Below are positions 41,552 to 50,176 of a stretch of 64,000 nt of DNA, in pieces; position 1 is the stretch's first letter; every line of letters starts with the position of its first letter. The notes beneath the pieces were generated by a model. It had not been told where the DNA came from. It saw nothing but the letters and a program-made list of their open reading frames with translations, and did not search any database. The position numbers and the translations under genes were made by a program. Source of the stretch: Niabella soli DSM 19437 (GTDB taxonomy: Bacteria; Bacteroidota; Bacteroidia; Chitinophagales; Chitinophagaceae); assembly GCF_000243115.2 (NCBI RefSeq), contig NZ_CP007035.1, forward strand, positions 2,790,001-2,854,000. The letters are read 5' to 3'.

Positions 41552-42886
41552 ATGAGCAACAAAACAACAAGAAGAGATTTTGTAAAAAACGGATCGCTGA
41601 TCGCCGGCGGTCTTTTGGTTGCCCCATCCCTGGGTAACATCAACTTTTTTTCCGGAGCCAAAGGAGAAATAAAGATAGCCCTTATCGGCTGCGGTGGCCG
41701 GGGTACCGGAGCGGTAACACAGGCTTTATCAACAAAGCAGAATGTGAAGTTAGTGGCTATGGCCGATGCGTTCAGGGATCGCCTGGATGGATGTTATAAG
41801 ACCATCACCGCAAAAGATATGTCGGACAGTGGTTTGAAGGGAAACCTGCTCAGCAAGATCAATGTGCCCGAAGAAAATAAATTTGTCGGATTCGATGCGT
41901 ATAAAAAAGCAATAGCATTGGCCGATGTGGTTATTCTTACTACACCGCCGGGCTTTCGGCCCATCCATTTTGAAGAAGCTGTAAAACAGAATAAACATAT
42001 TTTCTCGGAAAAACCGATGGCAACCGATCCCGCAGGTATAAAAAAAGTGCTGGATGCGGCAGCAATTGCCAAGCAGAAAAAACTGAATGTGGTGGTAGGA
42101 CTGCAACGCCGCTACCAGGATTCTTACCGCGAATTATTTAAGCGCAAAGACATGATCGGTGACATCATTTCCGGGCAGGTGTGGTGGAACAACTCCGGCG
42201 TTTGGGTAAAACAACGCGAACCCCAACAAACGGAAATGGAATACCAGATGCGCAACTGGTATTATTTTAACTGGCTTTGCGGCGATCATATCAACGAACA
42301 GCACATCCACAATATTGATGTAATGAACTGGTTTATGGAAGGGCATCCCGTTAAAGCACAGGGCATGGGTGGCCGCCAGGTAAGAACCGGGAAACAATAC
42401 GGCGAAATTTACGACCACCATTATGTAGAGTTCCATTATGCCGACGGAACGATCCTGAACAGCCAGTGCCGTCATATTCCGGGCACCATGAGCAAGGTGG
42501 ATGAATTGATCGTTGGCACAAAGGGCTCGATATTTGGCGATGCGTCTGTGATCAAAGACCGCTCGGGAAAAGTGCTGTTCAGCTTCGACAAAAAGGGAGG
42601 CGAACGCAATCCTTATCAAACGGAACATGACGAGCTGTTCGAAGCGGTAGCTAAAGGCGAGTATAAATTTTCGAATGCAGATTACGGCGCCACCAGCACC
42701 ATGACTTCCATTATGGGTCGGATGGCAACCTATAGCGGCCAGGTGATTGAATGGGATAAGGCAATCAACTCCGGCATTGATATTATGCCCAAAGAATACA
42801 GCTTTACAGCAACGCCTCCCGTATTGCCTAATGCAGACGGTTTTTACCCCGTTGCCATGCCGGGCAAAACGAAATATTTTTCGTAA
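41552..42886 (+). CDS. Gfo/Idh/MocA family oxidoreductase, Tat-exported
   Basis: A 444-residue NAD(P)-dependent oxidoreductase with a twin-arginine signal (TTRRDFVKNGSLIAGG). The Rossmann fold starts IKIALIGCGGRGTGAV, the EKP motif is FSEKPMATDP (catalytic Lys), and the C-terminal domain contains HNIDVMNWFMEGHPV and QCRHIPGTMSK. Bacteroidota encode many such exported enzymes acting on sugars and glycan-derived keto-sugars. The neighbouring TIM-barrel isomerase is also Tat-exported, and together they suggest periplasmic processing of a sugar derivative; the substrate is unknown. A strong bidirectional terminator follows. Confidence 0.92.
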   Translation: MSNKTTRRDFVKNGSLIAGGLLVAPSLGNINFFSGAKGEIKIALIGCGGRGTGAVTQALSTKQNVKLVAMADAFRDRLDGCYKTITAKDMSDSGLKGNLLSKINVPEENKFVGFDAYKKAIALADVVILTTPPGFRPIHFEEAVKQNKHIFSEKPMATDPAGIKKVLDAAAIAKQKKLNVVVGLQRRYQDSYRELFKRKDMIGDIISGQVWWNNSGVWVKQREPQQTEMEYQMRNWYYFNWLCGDHINEQHIHNIDVMNWFMEGHPVKAQGMGGRQVRTGKQYGEIYDHHYVEFHYADGTILNSQCRHIPGTMSKVDELIVGTKGSIFGDASVIKDRSGKVLFSFDKKGGERNPYQTEHDELFEAVAKGEYKFSNADYGATSTMTSIMGRMATYSGQVIEWDKAINSGIDIMPKEYSFTATPPVLPNADGFYPVAMPGKTKYFS

Positions 42887-42911
42887 GAATTAACTCAGGT
42901 ACTTTAAAAAG

Positions 42912-42940
42912 AAAAGCCCGGTTTTACTCCGGGCTTTTTT
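42912..42940. terminator. bidirectional intrinsic terminator
   Basis: AAAAGCCCGG (42912-42921), a 7-nt loop TTTTACT, then CCGGGCTTTT (42929-42938) with a further TT. A-rich and T-rich flanks let it end both the Gfo/Idh/MocA gene and the convergent superoxide dismutase gene. Confidence 0.85.
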
Positions 42941-42996
42941 AATTATTGCCGTACAATTTCTAAAATCATTAAGTCGTTAACAGACCCTGATGGTTA

Positions 42997-43599
42997 TTAA
43001 GCGGCTTCAAAGAGTTCCTCCACCTTCTTCCAGTTCACCGCGTTCCAGAAGGCTTTTAAATAATCCGGGCGTTTGTTCTGGTATTTTAAGTAGTACGCGT
43101 GTTCCCACACATCTACTCCTAAAATGGGCGTACCTTTTACTTCAGCCACATCCATAAGCGGGTTATCCTGGTTGGGGGTTGAAGTTACTTCCAGCTTGCC
43201 ATCCTTAACGATCAGCCAGGCCCAGCCGCTTCCAAAACGGGTAGCGCCGGCAGTATTCACTTTTTCTTTTAATCCGTCCAGTGAACCAAAGGTTGCATTG
43301 ATGGCATCCGCTAATTTACCGGAAGGAGCGCCACCGCCATTGGGACCAAGAATCTCCCAGAAAAAAGAGTGGTTCCAATGGCCACCACCATTGTTCCGAA
43401 CCGCCGCAGAAATACTCCCCGCATTTTTTACTAATTCATCCAACGATTTAGTTGCGTTCTCCGTTCCTTCAACCGCCTTATTTAAATTATCAACATACGC
43501 TTTGTGGTGCCTGTCGTGATGGATTTCCATTGTTTCCTTGTCAATGTGCGGCTCCAGTGCATCAAATGCATAAGGGAGGGCTGGTAGTGTAAATGCCAT
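42997..43599 (-). CDS. sodA: superoxide dismutase, Mn/Fe family
   Basis: Converts superoxide to peroxide and oxygen in the cytoplasm. The 200-residue protein has the family opening [18 protein letters not shown]. Metal ligands are His27 (EIHHDRHH), His77 ([11 protein letters not shown]), Asp163 and His167 ([10 protein letters not shown]). The GGGH form before the second His and the second-sphere Gln in TPNQDNPLM favour manganese, though cambialistic use cannot be excluded. It has a perfect -7 TACTTTTG at 43650-43657 and a small palindrome upstream. It stands alone. Confidence 0.96.
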   Translation of the reverse strand: MAFTLPALPYAFDALEPHIDKETMEIHHDRHHKAYVDNLNKAVEGTENATKSLDELVKNAGSISAAVRNNGGGHWNHSFFWEILGPNGGGAPSGKLADAINATFGSLDGLKEKVNTAGATRFGSGWAWLIVKDGKLEVTSTPNQDNPLMDVAEVKGTPILGVDVWEHAYYLKYQNKRPDYLKAFWNAVNWKKVEELFEAA

Positions 43600-43649
43600 G
43601 ATCTTATTATTTTTTAGTTGTGATTAAATCATTTGCTTTGTAACTATAA

Positions 43650-43681
43650 CAAAAGTAGCCTATTATAGTTGTGTAACACAA
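43650..43681 (-). promoter_or_regulatory. sodA promoter with TTGTG-TAA-CACAA palindrome
   Basis: Minus-strand TACTTTTG (43650-43657) is a perfect -7 with TTTG 21 bp further upstream. The palindrome TTGTG-N3-CACAA (43669-43681) lies between the two and would be occluding if bound. It is shorter than a Rex site (TTGTGAA-N4-TTCACAA) and not an exact Crp/Fnr site. Confidence 0.5.
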
Positions 43682-43726
43682 ACAAATACAACAAAAATTC
43701 AGCCATAGCAGATTCAAAAGTATTAT

Positions 43727-44305
43727 TTAAAAGTTAGTAAAATAATTAGCAAAAACCAGGTCGAACATATTAACGTTTGCTTTTTTAGTTTTTAAATAAG
43801 CACCCGGCATCATTATTTTATTGAGATCCCGGTAAAGAACCAGTTCTGTTTTAAAATGCGATTTTAATAATTGATCTATAAGAGCTATTTCTTCCTGGTA
43901 CCGCCGGTAACCGGCCTCATTATTAAGACAAAACTGATCATGATCCAATAACATTGCCCCATTATATTCCATAAAATCCGTCACCACTATACTATGCCAG
44001 GGCATTAAAACACTTAAGAGGATGTGCACTTTAAACAACCCACGGTTTTCGTTGGACGCATAATCCAGGTAAAAACAAAATTTATTAAGATACAATTCCG
44101 TCTGATCTTTTAACTGATGCGGCGGAAACCGTTCCTTTAAAGCGCGCATAAACGCCTCCCATTGCGGGCTAAGCCTTTCCTTCATGATCCGGGCCGAACG
44201 CTTCCTTCTTGCATAAGCCCTGTCATACCCCACCTGGTCCGCAGCCGGGGTCAAACCCTTCGGGTAATAATCGTATACCTTTTTTACAAGCTGCGTCTTA
44301 TTCAT
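43727..44305 (-). CDS. hypothetical protein, 192 aa
   Basis: I do not recognise this family. The soluble protein opens MNKTQLVKKVYDYYPKGL and has a basic YARRKRSARIMKERL stretch (about 30-44), then WEAFMRALKERFPPHQ. The aromatic middle reads FCFYLDYASNENRGLFKVHILL and the C-terminal half contains YRRYQEEIALIDQLL and FDLVFANYFTNF. No signal peptide or membrane segment is seen. Charge pattern and length resemble bacterial immunity-type or cytoplasmic orphan proteins, but no toxin gene adjoins it. Its upstream 215 bp are extremely AT-rich. The ATG at 44305 is the only good start. Confidence 0.65.
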   Translation of the reverse strand: MNKTQLVKKVYDYYPKGLTPAADQVGYDRAYARRKRSARIMKERLSPQWEAFMRALKERFPPHQLKDQTELYLNKFCFYLDYASNENRGLFKVHILLSVLMPWHSIVVTDFMEYNGAMLLDHDQFCLNNEAGYRRYQEEIALIDQLLKSHFKTELVLYRDLNKIMMPGAYLKTKKANVNMFDLVFANYFTNF

Positions 44306-44645
44306 ATTTAATATTTTAAGTATATTTTATTATAATATTAAAACGATTTTTTTATCTTTTATAATTAAAAAATGACATAAACAATATACAAAATAATTAG
44401 TAAATACCAGTAAACAAATGAAATAATTAATATATTGATAATTCAATATATTTAAATAAAGTACCGAACTTCTCCGATCGATTTTATAGATAGCATAAAA
44501 ACTACGCCGGAATTTTATAAAGAATAGTGATAATGGGAACAGGAGGCCGTCAATCAAAGGCCGCCGGAAGGCCTGAAGGTCTTGTTTTTCAATGGGGTTT
44601 GCCGCGGCCAAAGAATGTTTTTGGCATATTTTCAATGGCAGGCGG
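44306..44645. other. AT-rich gap without a gene
   Basis: Positions 44306-44520 are strikingly AT-rich, then base composition returns to normal in 44521-44645. An open frame on the minus strand covers part of it, but its product is a run of hydrophobic and lysine codons without homology signals. I see only TATACTTA-like promoter fragments for the gene ending at 43727. Confidence 0.5.
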
Positions 44646-45083
44646 TTACCGCTTATTTCTGAAAAATTCCTTCATCAATGCAGCACATTCTGTTTCGAGG
44701 ATACCTGTAGTGAGTTGTGTTTTGGGATGAAAAGGCGAGACGCCGGGTTGTACGCGACTAAAACCGTTCTTGCTGTCTGAAGCGCCCCAAACCACCCGGC
44801 TGATCTTGCTCCAGTACAAAGCGCCGGCGCACATAACGCAGGGCTCCACCGTAACGTAAAGCGTCGCGTCCGGAAGGTATTTTGCGCCCAGGTGATTAAA
44901 AGCAGAAGTCAACGCGATCATTTCCGCATGAGCGGTAGGATCATTCAACTTTTCGGTCATATTATAGCCGCGTGCAATTACCTTTTGCTGTGCTACTACA
45001 ACGGCCCCGATGGGAATTTCTTCCTCCTCAAATGCCCGCGCAGCTTCCTTTAAAGCCAGTTGCATAAAATATTCGTCCGTCAC
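44646..45083 (-). CDS. tadA: tRNA-specific adenosine deaminase TadA
   Basis: TadA deaminates A34 to inosine in the tRNA anticodon. The 145-residue protein has the zinc/catalytic HAE motif in TAHAEMIAL and the PCxxC motif in EPCVMCAGALYWSKI, with IPIGAVVV and NGFSRVQPG typical of the family. I chose a GTG start at 45083 (reading MTDEYFMQLALKEA), the usual TadA beginning; the frame stays open to a TTG at 45125, giving a non-family extension. An ATG at 45065 is possible but would cut the first helix. It stands alone on the minus strand, next to the repeat-rich gap 45126-45617. Confidence 0.92.
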   Translation of the reverse strand: MTDEYFMQLALKEAARAFEEEEIPIGAVVVAQQKVIARGYNMTEKLNDPTAHAEMIALTSAFNHLGAKYLPDATLYVTVEPCVMCAGALYWSKISRVVWGASDSKNGFSRVQPGVSPFHPKTQLTTGILETECAALMKEFFRNKR

Positions 45084-45125
45084 GTAATTTGTTTTAACAA
45101 AGAAAGCAAAATTAAAAATACACAA

Positions 45126-45617
45126 GATAGAATTATAAGCAGAACAACATTTTTATTCTCGCAGATTGCACAGATTTACACAGAACTATTTGCATTTTCA
45201 GTTCAATCTCTGATCTTTTCTGTGAAAATCTGTGTTTTCTGTGAGCCATTTTTTAAGTTATGCAAAACAATTCATTTGTGCATTCTGTACAACTAATGTT
45301 AAGTCAAGTCAATAATATCTGTTGCCACTAAGACACGAAGGCGCAAAGAATAATGACTTAGTGGCCTTGTGCCTTTGTGGCCTAATAAAATGTATTTGAC
45401 ATAGCACTTAATTGTTTTAACCACAGGGGAAAGAGAGCGTTAACACAGAGAACGCAGCGCCCTGCTAATCAATGGGCCTCCTCTGTCATCTCTGCACCTT
45501 CTCTGCATTATTCTCTGTGGTTTATCTTTATATTCCGTTGTATCCCTAAATCATGCTGCAATGTAGAACGATGGAATTCGTGGCTTCTCGGAGCTAAATA
45601 ATCCGGAATTTGTTAAC
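45126..45617. repeat. repeat-rich gap: three inverted short-period arrays plus dispersed repeats
   Basis: No gene is visible. Array 1: CAGATT-type units (45161-45185) opposed by CTGTG units (45220-45243), period about 9-10. Array 2: CACTAAGA-CACGAAGG-CGCAAAGA (45326-45349) opposed by CTTAGTGG-CCTTGTGC-CTTTGTGG (45357-45380), exact period 8. Array 3: CCACAG/ACACAGAGAACGCAG (45421-45456) opposed by repeated CTCTG and TCTCTGTGG (45481-45519). The gap also carries 45274-45292 and 45536-45584, which match 4690-4708 and 4477-4525 in reverse orientation. Confidence 0.65.
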
Positions 45618-45659
45618 TTGTTCGCCCATTACGGGTTTAAACTGTTAACTATTATACGC

Positions 45660-48600
45660 ATGTCGTTTCCCAAACAAAAAATAGAAGAAAAATTTAAAGA
45701 AACCTACCAGCGCCTGAACGAACAGCAGCGGATGGCAGTGGATACCCTGGAAGGACCGGTAATGGTTATTGCCGGCCCCGGCACGGGCAAAACCCAGATC
45801 CTGGCGGCCCGCATCGGGAAGATCCTGCTCGAAACGGACGCGCTGCCGGAAAACATTCTTTGTCTTACCTATACAGACGCGGGCGTGGTAGCCATGCGCA
45901 AACGCCTGCAGCAATTTATTGGTGCGGACGCCTACAAGGTTAATATTTACACCTTTCATGCTTTTTGCAATGATGTGATCCAGGACAACCTATCCCTTTT
46001 TGAAAAAACTGCGCTGGATCCTGTTTCTGAACTGGAACGCATTGAGTATTTTAAACGGCTGATCGATGGCTTCCCCAAAAATCATCCTTTAAAACGGTAC
46101 CGGGGAGATGTATATTTTGATGCGCTGCACCTCCAAAACCTGTTCTCCGCCATGAAACGCGAGGGCTGGACGCCTGAATTCATCAACCAAAAGATTGATG
46201 CCTATATCAATGATCTTCCCAACCGGGAAGAATACATCGCCAAACGGGCGGTAAAAGAATTTAAAAAAGGCGACCTGCGCACGGACCAGATTGCGGAGGC
46301 AACGGAAAAGATCGAACGGGTGCGCGCTGCGGTAAATGAATTCAACCGGTTTCAAAAACTGATGAATGAAGAACGGCGCTATGATTTTGACGACATGATC
46401 AATTGGGTCATCCGCGCCCTTGAAGAAAATGAATCTTTACTGCGCGACTACCAGGAACGGTATCATTACATTCTGGTAGATGAATTCCAGGATACCAGCG
46501 GTACGCAGAACCGGATCGTACAGTTATTGATCAACTTCTGGGAGCGCCCCAATGTGTTTGTTGTGGGCGATGACGACCAAAGTATCTATCGCTTCCAGGG
46601 GGCGAATGTGCAGAATATGCTGGACTTTGCACACCAGTATCAGCAGGATCTGAAAACCGTGGTACTCACCAATAACTACCGTAGCATCCAGCCCATTTTA
46701 GACGTATCAAAGTCGGTGATCTCAAAAAATACCGAGCGGCTGGTAACCCAGCTTCCGGGCCTCAGCAAGGAACTGATCGCCGCCAACAACACCATCAATC
46801 AGCTTACCAACCCTCCGGAATTAACCGAATATAATAGCGAAAAGGAAGAAATGGCGGGTATTTGCTTGAGCGTGGAACAACTGGTAAAACAAGGTATCGC
46901 CCCGGGACGCATCGCTGTAATTTATAAAGAGAATAAATACGGGGAGGAATTAGCCAATTATTTCCGGCTGATGGGCATACCCGTTTTCAGCAAGCGGCCC
47001 ATCAACCTGCTGCAACACCCTTTTATAAAAAAGATCATCACCATTTTAAGATATCTTGAGGAAGAACATGACATCCCTTATGGAGGCGATGAATTATTAT
47101 TCGAAATACTGCACTATGATTTTTATAAGATCCCACCGATAGAAATTGCGAAATTGAATACAGAGGTCAGCCGGCGGCAATATAAAGGTGAAGCAACATC
47201 GCTGCGGCAATTGTTATCCGAAAAAGCAAAGGCGCCCGCAATCGATTTGTTTGATGCCGGCCTTCATGAAGGACTAAAAAACTTCAATGCCGTTTATGAA
47301 CAACTGATCGCCGATGTATCCAATGTTACCTTGCAACAACTAACAGAGAACATCATCCGCTATGCAGGCGTATTGCCCTATACACTGCATCATGCGGAAA
47401 AAGCACTATTAATGCAGATGTTATCTTCTTTTTTTGATTTTATTAAAGAAGAGAACAGCCGGAACCCTGCCCTGGACCTGGAAGCGCTGATCAGCATCAT
47501 CAACACCATGGAGAAAGAAAAGATCCCGCTTTCATTAATGCGCACTATTGGCAACGACAAAGGCGTAAACCTGCTAACGGCCCACGGGAGCAAGGGTTTG
47601 GAGTTTGAATATGTATTCCTCGCCGGAACCAATGCCAGCTATTGGGAAAAGAAACGGTCGATGCCGGTGATCTTCAAATTGCCTGATACGCTGTTTAGTT
47701 CGCAACCCGACGGAGATACCCTTGAAGAACTGCGGCGGGTGTTTTATGTGGCCATTACACGTGCAGAAAAATATCTGTACCTCTCCTGGTCCAAAATGAA
47801 TAACGCAGGAAAGGAATTAGAGCCCTCCCGGTTTATTGCGGAGATACAGGAACAGCACGAGATCGTAATAAACTATCGTGAAATCGACAGCGATACAATG
47901 ACCGCTTTCCGCCAATTGCAATTCACCGCCCAGGCTCCCACCATTGTTGCGAACGAAGATGATTTTATCACGCCCCTCCTCGATAAATTTGTAATGAACG
48001 TAACAGCGCTGAATAATTACCTTGATTGTCCGTTGAAATTTTATTATCAGAATCTGCTGCGCATCCCATCGGGTAAAAACGAGAATACGGAATTTGGAAG
48101 TGCCATCCACTTTGCATTGGAGCGCTTTTTCAAAAAAATGAAGGAAGACAAAGAGAGTAATTTTCCGGAGGTAGCCACCTTATACGAAGATTTTAAATGG
48201 TATATGCAACGCCACCGGCAGAACTTTACCAAAGAAGCTTTTGCCCGCAGGATGGAGCAGGGCGCTATTATCCTTCCTGAATATTATAACAATTATATTG
48301 ACGCCTGGAACAAAGTGGTAGTGGTGGAGCTAAACATCAAAAACGTTGTATTGGATGGCGTGCCGCTAAAAGGGAAACTGGACAAACTGGAATTTAATGG
48401 TCGCGATGTAACTGTGGTGGATTATAAAACCGGCAGTGTAACCTATGCCCAGACAAAATTAAAAGCGCCGAATGAGAAAGAGCCCCTGGGAGGTGATTAC
48501 TGGCGCCAGGCGGTATTTTATAAATTGCTGGTAGATCACTATGAACTAAAAAACTGGAAAGTAGCCAGCGCCGAATTCGATTTTATTGAGCCTGACGAAA

Positions 48601-48806
48601 AGAAACAATTCGTTAAACATAAAATCCTATTGTTGCCCGAGCATGCTGAAATAGTAAAACAACAGATAACCACCACCTGGCAACATATTCAAAACCGGGA
48701 GTTTTATAAAGGTTGCGGAAAAGAAGATTGCCATTGGTGCAATTTTGTGAAAGACAACCAGCTTTATACCCACCTGGAAGACGTAGACGAGGACCCGGAC
48801 CTGTAG
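45660..48806 (+). CDS. UvrD/PcrA-type helicase with C-terminal PD-(D/E)XK nuclease and Fe-S cysteines
   Basis: A 1048-residue DNA helicase-nuclease. Superfamily-1 motifs are intact: Q/I region NEQQRMAVDT and AGPGTGKTQILAARI, motif II LVDEFQDTS, motif III VVGDDDQSIYRFQGA, motif V TAHGSKGLEFEYVFLAG and motif VI RRVFYVAITRAEKYLYLS. The C-terminal nuclease has GSAIHFALERF, LKGKLDKLEF and VVDYKTG. Four cysteines (CPLKFYYQ, then GCGKEDCHWCNF) match the AddB/AdnAB iron-sulfur arrangement that staples this domain. It probably acts in double-strand-break repair as a RecBCD/AddAB-like engine. I chose the ATG at 45660. No partner subunit is adjacent. Confidence 0.93.
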   Translation: MSFPKQKIEEKFKETYQRLNEQQRMAVDTLEGPVMVIAGPGTGKTQILAARIGKILLETDALPENILCLTYTDAGVVAMRKRLQQFIGADAYKVNIYTFHAFCNDVIQDNLSLFEKTALDPVSELERIEYFKRLIDGFPKNHPLKRYRGDVYFDALHLQNLFSAMKREGWTPEFINQKIDAYINDLPNREEYIAKRAVKEFKKGDLRTDQIAEATEKIERVRAAVNEFNRFQKLMNEERRYDFDDMINWVIRALEENESLLRDYQERYHYILVDEFQDTSGTQNRIVQLLINFWERPNVFVVGDDDQSIYRFQGANVQNMLDFAHQYQQDLKTVVLTNNYRSIQPILDVSKSVISKNTERLVTQLPGLSKELIAANNTINQLTNPPELTEYNSEKEEMAGICLSVEQLVKQGIAPGRIAVIYKENKYGEELANYFRLMGIPVFSKRPINLLQHPFIKKIITILRYLEEEHDIPYGGDELLFEILHYDFYKIPPIEIAKLNTEVSRRQYKGEATSLRQLLSEKAKAPAIDLFDAGLHEGLKNFNAVYEQLIADVSNVTLQQLTENIIRYAGVLPYTLHHAEKALLMQMLSSFFDFIKEENSRNPALDLEALISIINTMEKEKIPLSLMRTIGNDKGVNLLTAHGSKGLEFEYVFLAGTNASYWEKKRSMPVIFKLPDTLFSSQPDGDTLEELRRVFYVAITRAEKYLYLSWSKMNNAGKELEPSRFIAEIQEQHEIVINYREIDSDTMTAFRQLQFTAQAPTIVANEDDFITPLLDKFVMNVTALNNYLDCPLKFYYQNLLRIPSGKNENTEFGSAIHFALERFFKKMKEDKESNFPEVATLYEDFKWYMQRHRQNFTKEAFARRMEQGAIILPEYYNNYIDAWNKVVVVELNIKNVVLDGVPLKGKLDKLEFNGRDVTVVDYKTGSVTYAQTKLKAPNEKEPLGGDYWRQAVFYKLLVDHYELKNWKVASAEFDFIEPDEKKQFVKHKILLLPEHAEIVKQQITTTWQHIQNREFYKGCGKEDCHWCNFVKDNQLYTHLEDVDEDPDL

Positions 48807-48853
48807 TTGACGGCTCGTAAAAAATAAGGATGAGTGACCAATTTACCTTTTCC

Positions 48854-48983
48854 GCTCCGGCAGGAGCAGCGTGTTTATAGAAAATATACGAGTGAGGATT
48901 GGGCTCCGTGTGTACGCGGCATCCTAACGGAGCCGGTGCGCTTCATCACTATGATGTTGCAAACACAGGGCTCCTATGGAGCC
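48854..48983. repeat. cluster of three GCTCC/GGAGC hairpins
   Basis: GCTCC-GGCA-GGAGC (48854-48867), GGCTCCGT-N17-ACGGAGCC (48902-48934) and GGCTCC-TAT-GGAGCC (48969-48983) share one stem sequence. The 310-bp gap 48807-49116 has no convincing gene: the short open frame here (48834-49049) is explained by the repeat. The rest holds only a -7 element TACTTTTA (49080-49087) for the next gene. Confidence 0.55.
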
Positions 48984-49116
48984 ATAGCCATTTCGTCTGA
49001 ATTCAACGCTTCTTTATTAAAGGGGAATTTGTTATATATCCAAAAATAATAGCGCCCGATTAGTTATTAGAAAAATTTTTACTTTTATATTGCAACCAAA
49101 ACCAAACCGCATTTAT

Positions 49117-49569
49117 ATGACAAATATTTTTTCACCGGAGGGAGCTCAATCTTTTATAAAGCGTATCGACTTATTAACGCCCAAAAGTCAGCCGCAATGG
49201 GGTAAAATGAGCGTAGATCAGATGTTAGCGCATTTATGTGTGATGTACGAGCTGGTATACACCGATAAACATCCCCGACCGAAAGGATTTGTGAAATGGA
49301 TCTTAAAAACCTTCGTCAAGAAAACAGTGGTTAATGAAGTTCCTTATAAGCACAACATAAGAACGGCGCCTTTTTTCCTGATCACCGGCGCGCGTGATTT
49401 TGAAAAAGAACAGGCACGCCTGATCGGGTACATCCGGCAAACCCAGGAGTTGGGCGGCGCTTATTTCAATGGGAAGGAATCGCATTCTTTCGGGCCGCTA
49501 ACGGAACCGGAATGGAATAATCTTTTTGCCAAACACCTGGATCATCATCTCCGGCAATTTGGTGTTTAA
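49117..49569 (+). CDS. DUF1569 (DinB-like) domain protein
   Basis: A 150-residue protein of the DUF1569 family, a branch of the DinB/YfiT four-helix-bundle superfamily. The helix-1 region PQWGKMSVDQMLAHLCVMYEL carries the conserved His, and NLFAKHLDHHLRQFGV near the C-terminus supplies the other histidines that form the metal site. I chose the ATG at 49117. A -7 TACTTTTA lies at 49080-49087. It is 9 nt upstream of a methyltransferase gene and probably cotranscribed. Metal-dependent thiol or transferase activity is typical of the superfamily, but the substrate is unknown. Confidence 0.88.
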   Translation: MTNIFSPEGAQSFIKRIDLLTPKSQPQWGKMSVDQMLAHLCVMYELVYTDKHPRPKGFVKWILKTFVKKTVVNEVPYKHNIRTAPFFLITGARDFEKEQARLIGYIRQTQELGGAYFNGKESHSFGPLTEPEWNNLFAKHLDHHLRQFGV

Positions 49570-49578
49570 AAGTCATTA

Positions 49579-50082
49579 ATGGAAATCGGGGAAGCAAAAA
49601 ATATGATCCGGGCACTGCCACTCTCCGGCACGGTCCCCCAGCTATGGGCAGATCTGGGTTGCGGCAGCGGCTTATTTACCCGTGCGTTGCTCAGTCTGCT
49701 TCCTCCAGCCGGCACTGTTTACGCGTTTGACAAAAGTCCGCAGGCTTTCAACGAACCAGGCATACAATTCTCCCGGCTTGATTTTGAAAAACAGGCGCTT
49801 CCGGTGCCACTATTGTCCGGTATTTTAATGGCCAATTCGTTGCATTATATCAGCAACCAGTTAGAGTTGATCACCCGGCTGAAAACCCAATTACGACCGC
49901 AAGGTATGCTCGCAATAATAGAATACGACACACGGGAAGCCAATCCCTGGGTGCTCTACCCTGTACCACCGGAAAAAGCAAGGAGACTGGCAATTGATGC
50001 AGGGTTTACAAATTTCAGCTTGCTTAACACCAGAAAATCGATTTACCAGGGAGGAGGTATGTATCTTGCCGCTATCTCCTGA
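49579..50082 (+). CDS. class I SAM-dependent methyltransferase
   Basis: A 167-residue Rossmann methyltransferase. Motif I is LWADLGCGSGLFTRALL, motif II VYAFDKSP, then FSRLDFEKQALPVP, SGILMANSLHYISNQ and LRPQGMLAIIEYDTREANPWV as motifs III-IV. It belongs to the Methyltransf_11 type; the substrate is unknown. At 167 residues it is near the lower size limit. It follows the DUF1569 gene by 9 nt. The C-terminal strand YQGGGMYLAAIS is complete. Confidence 0.87.
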   Translation: MEIGEAKNMIRALPLSGTVPQLWADLGCGSGLFTRALLSLLPPAGTVYAFDKSPQAFNEPGIQFSRLDFEKQALPVPLLSGILMANSLHYISNQLELITRLKTQLRPQGMLAIIEYDTREANPWVLYPVPPEKARRLAIDAGFTNFSLLNTRKSIYQGGGMYLAAIS

Positions 50083-50176
50083 TATTGTATCAACTATTAA
50101 ATGATAGATAAATCTCCCGCGGACTGCGCGAACGGCGCAGATATAACTTAATTTTAAAGCGAAAGATCCTATTAGT

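Noticed and set aside
44330-44635. 101-codon open frame on the minus strand
   Set aside because: It covers an AT-rich gap with a low-complexity hydrophobic product and overlaps the promoter region of the adjacent gene.
48834-49049. 71-codon open frame after the helicase gene
   Set aside because: It is built from three GCTCC/GGAGC hairpins, has no homology signal and no promoter, so it is taken as repeat DNA.
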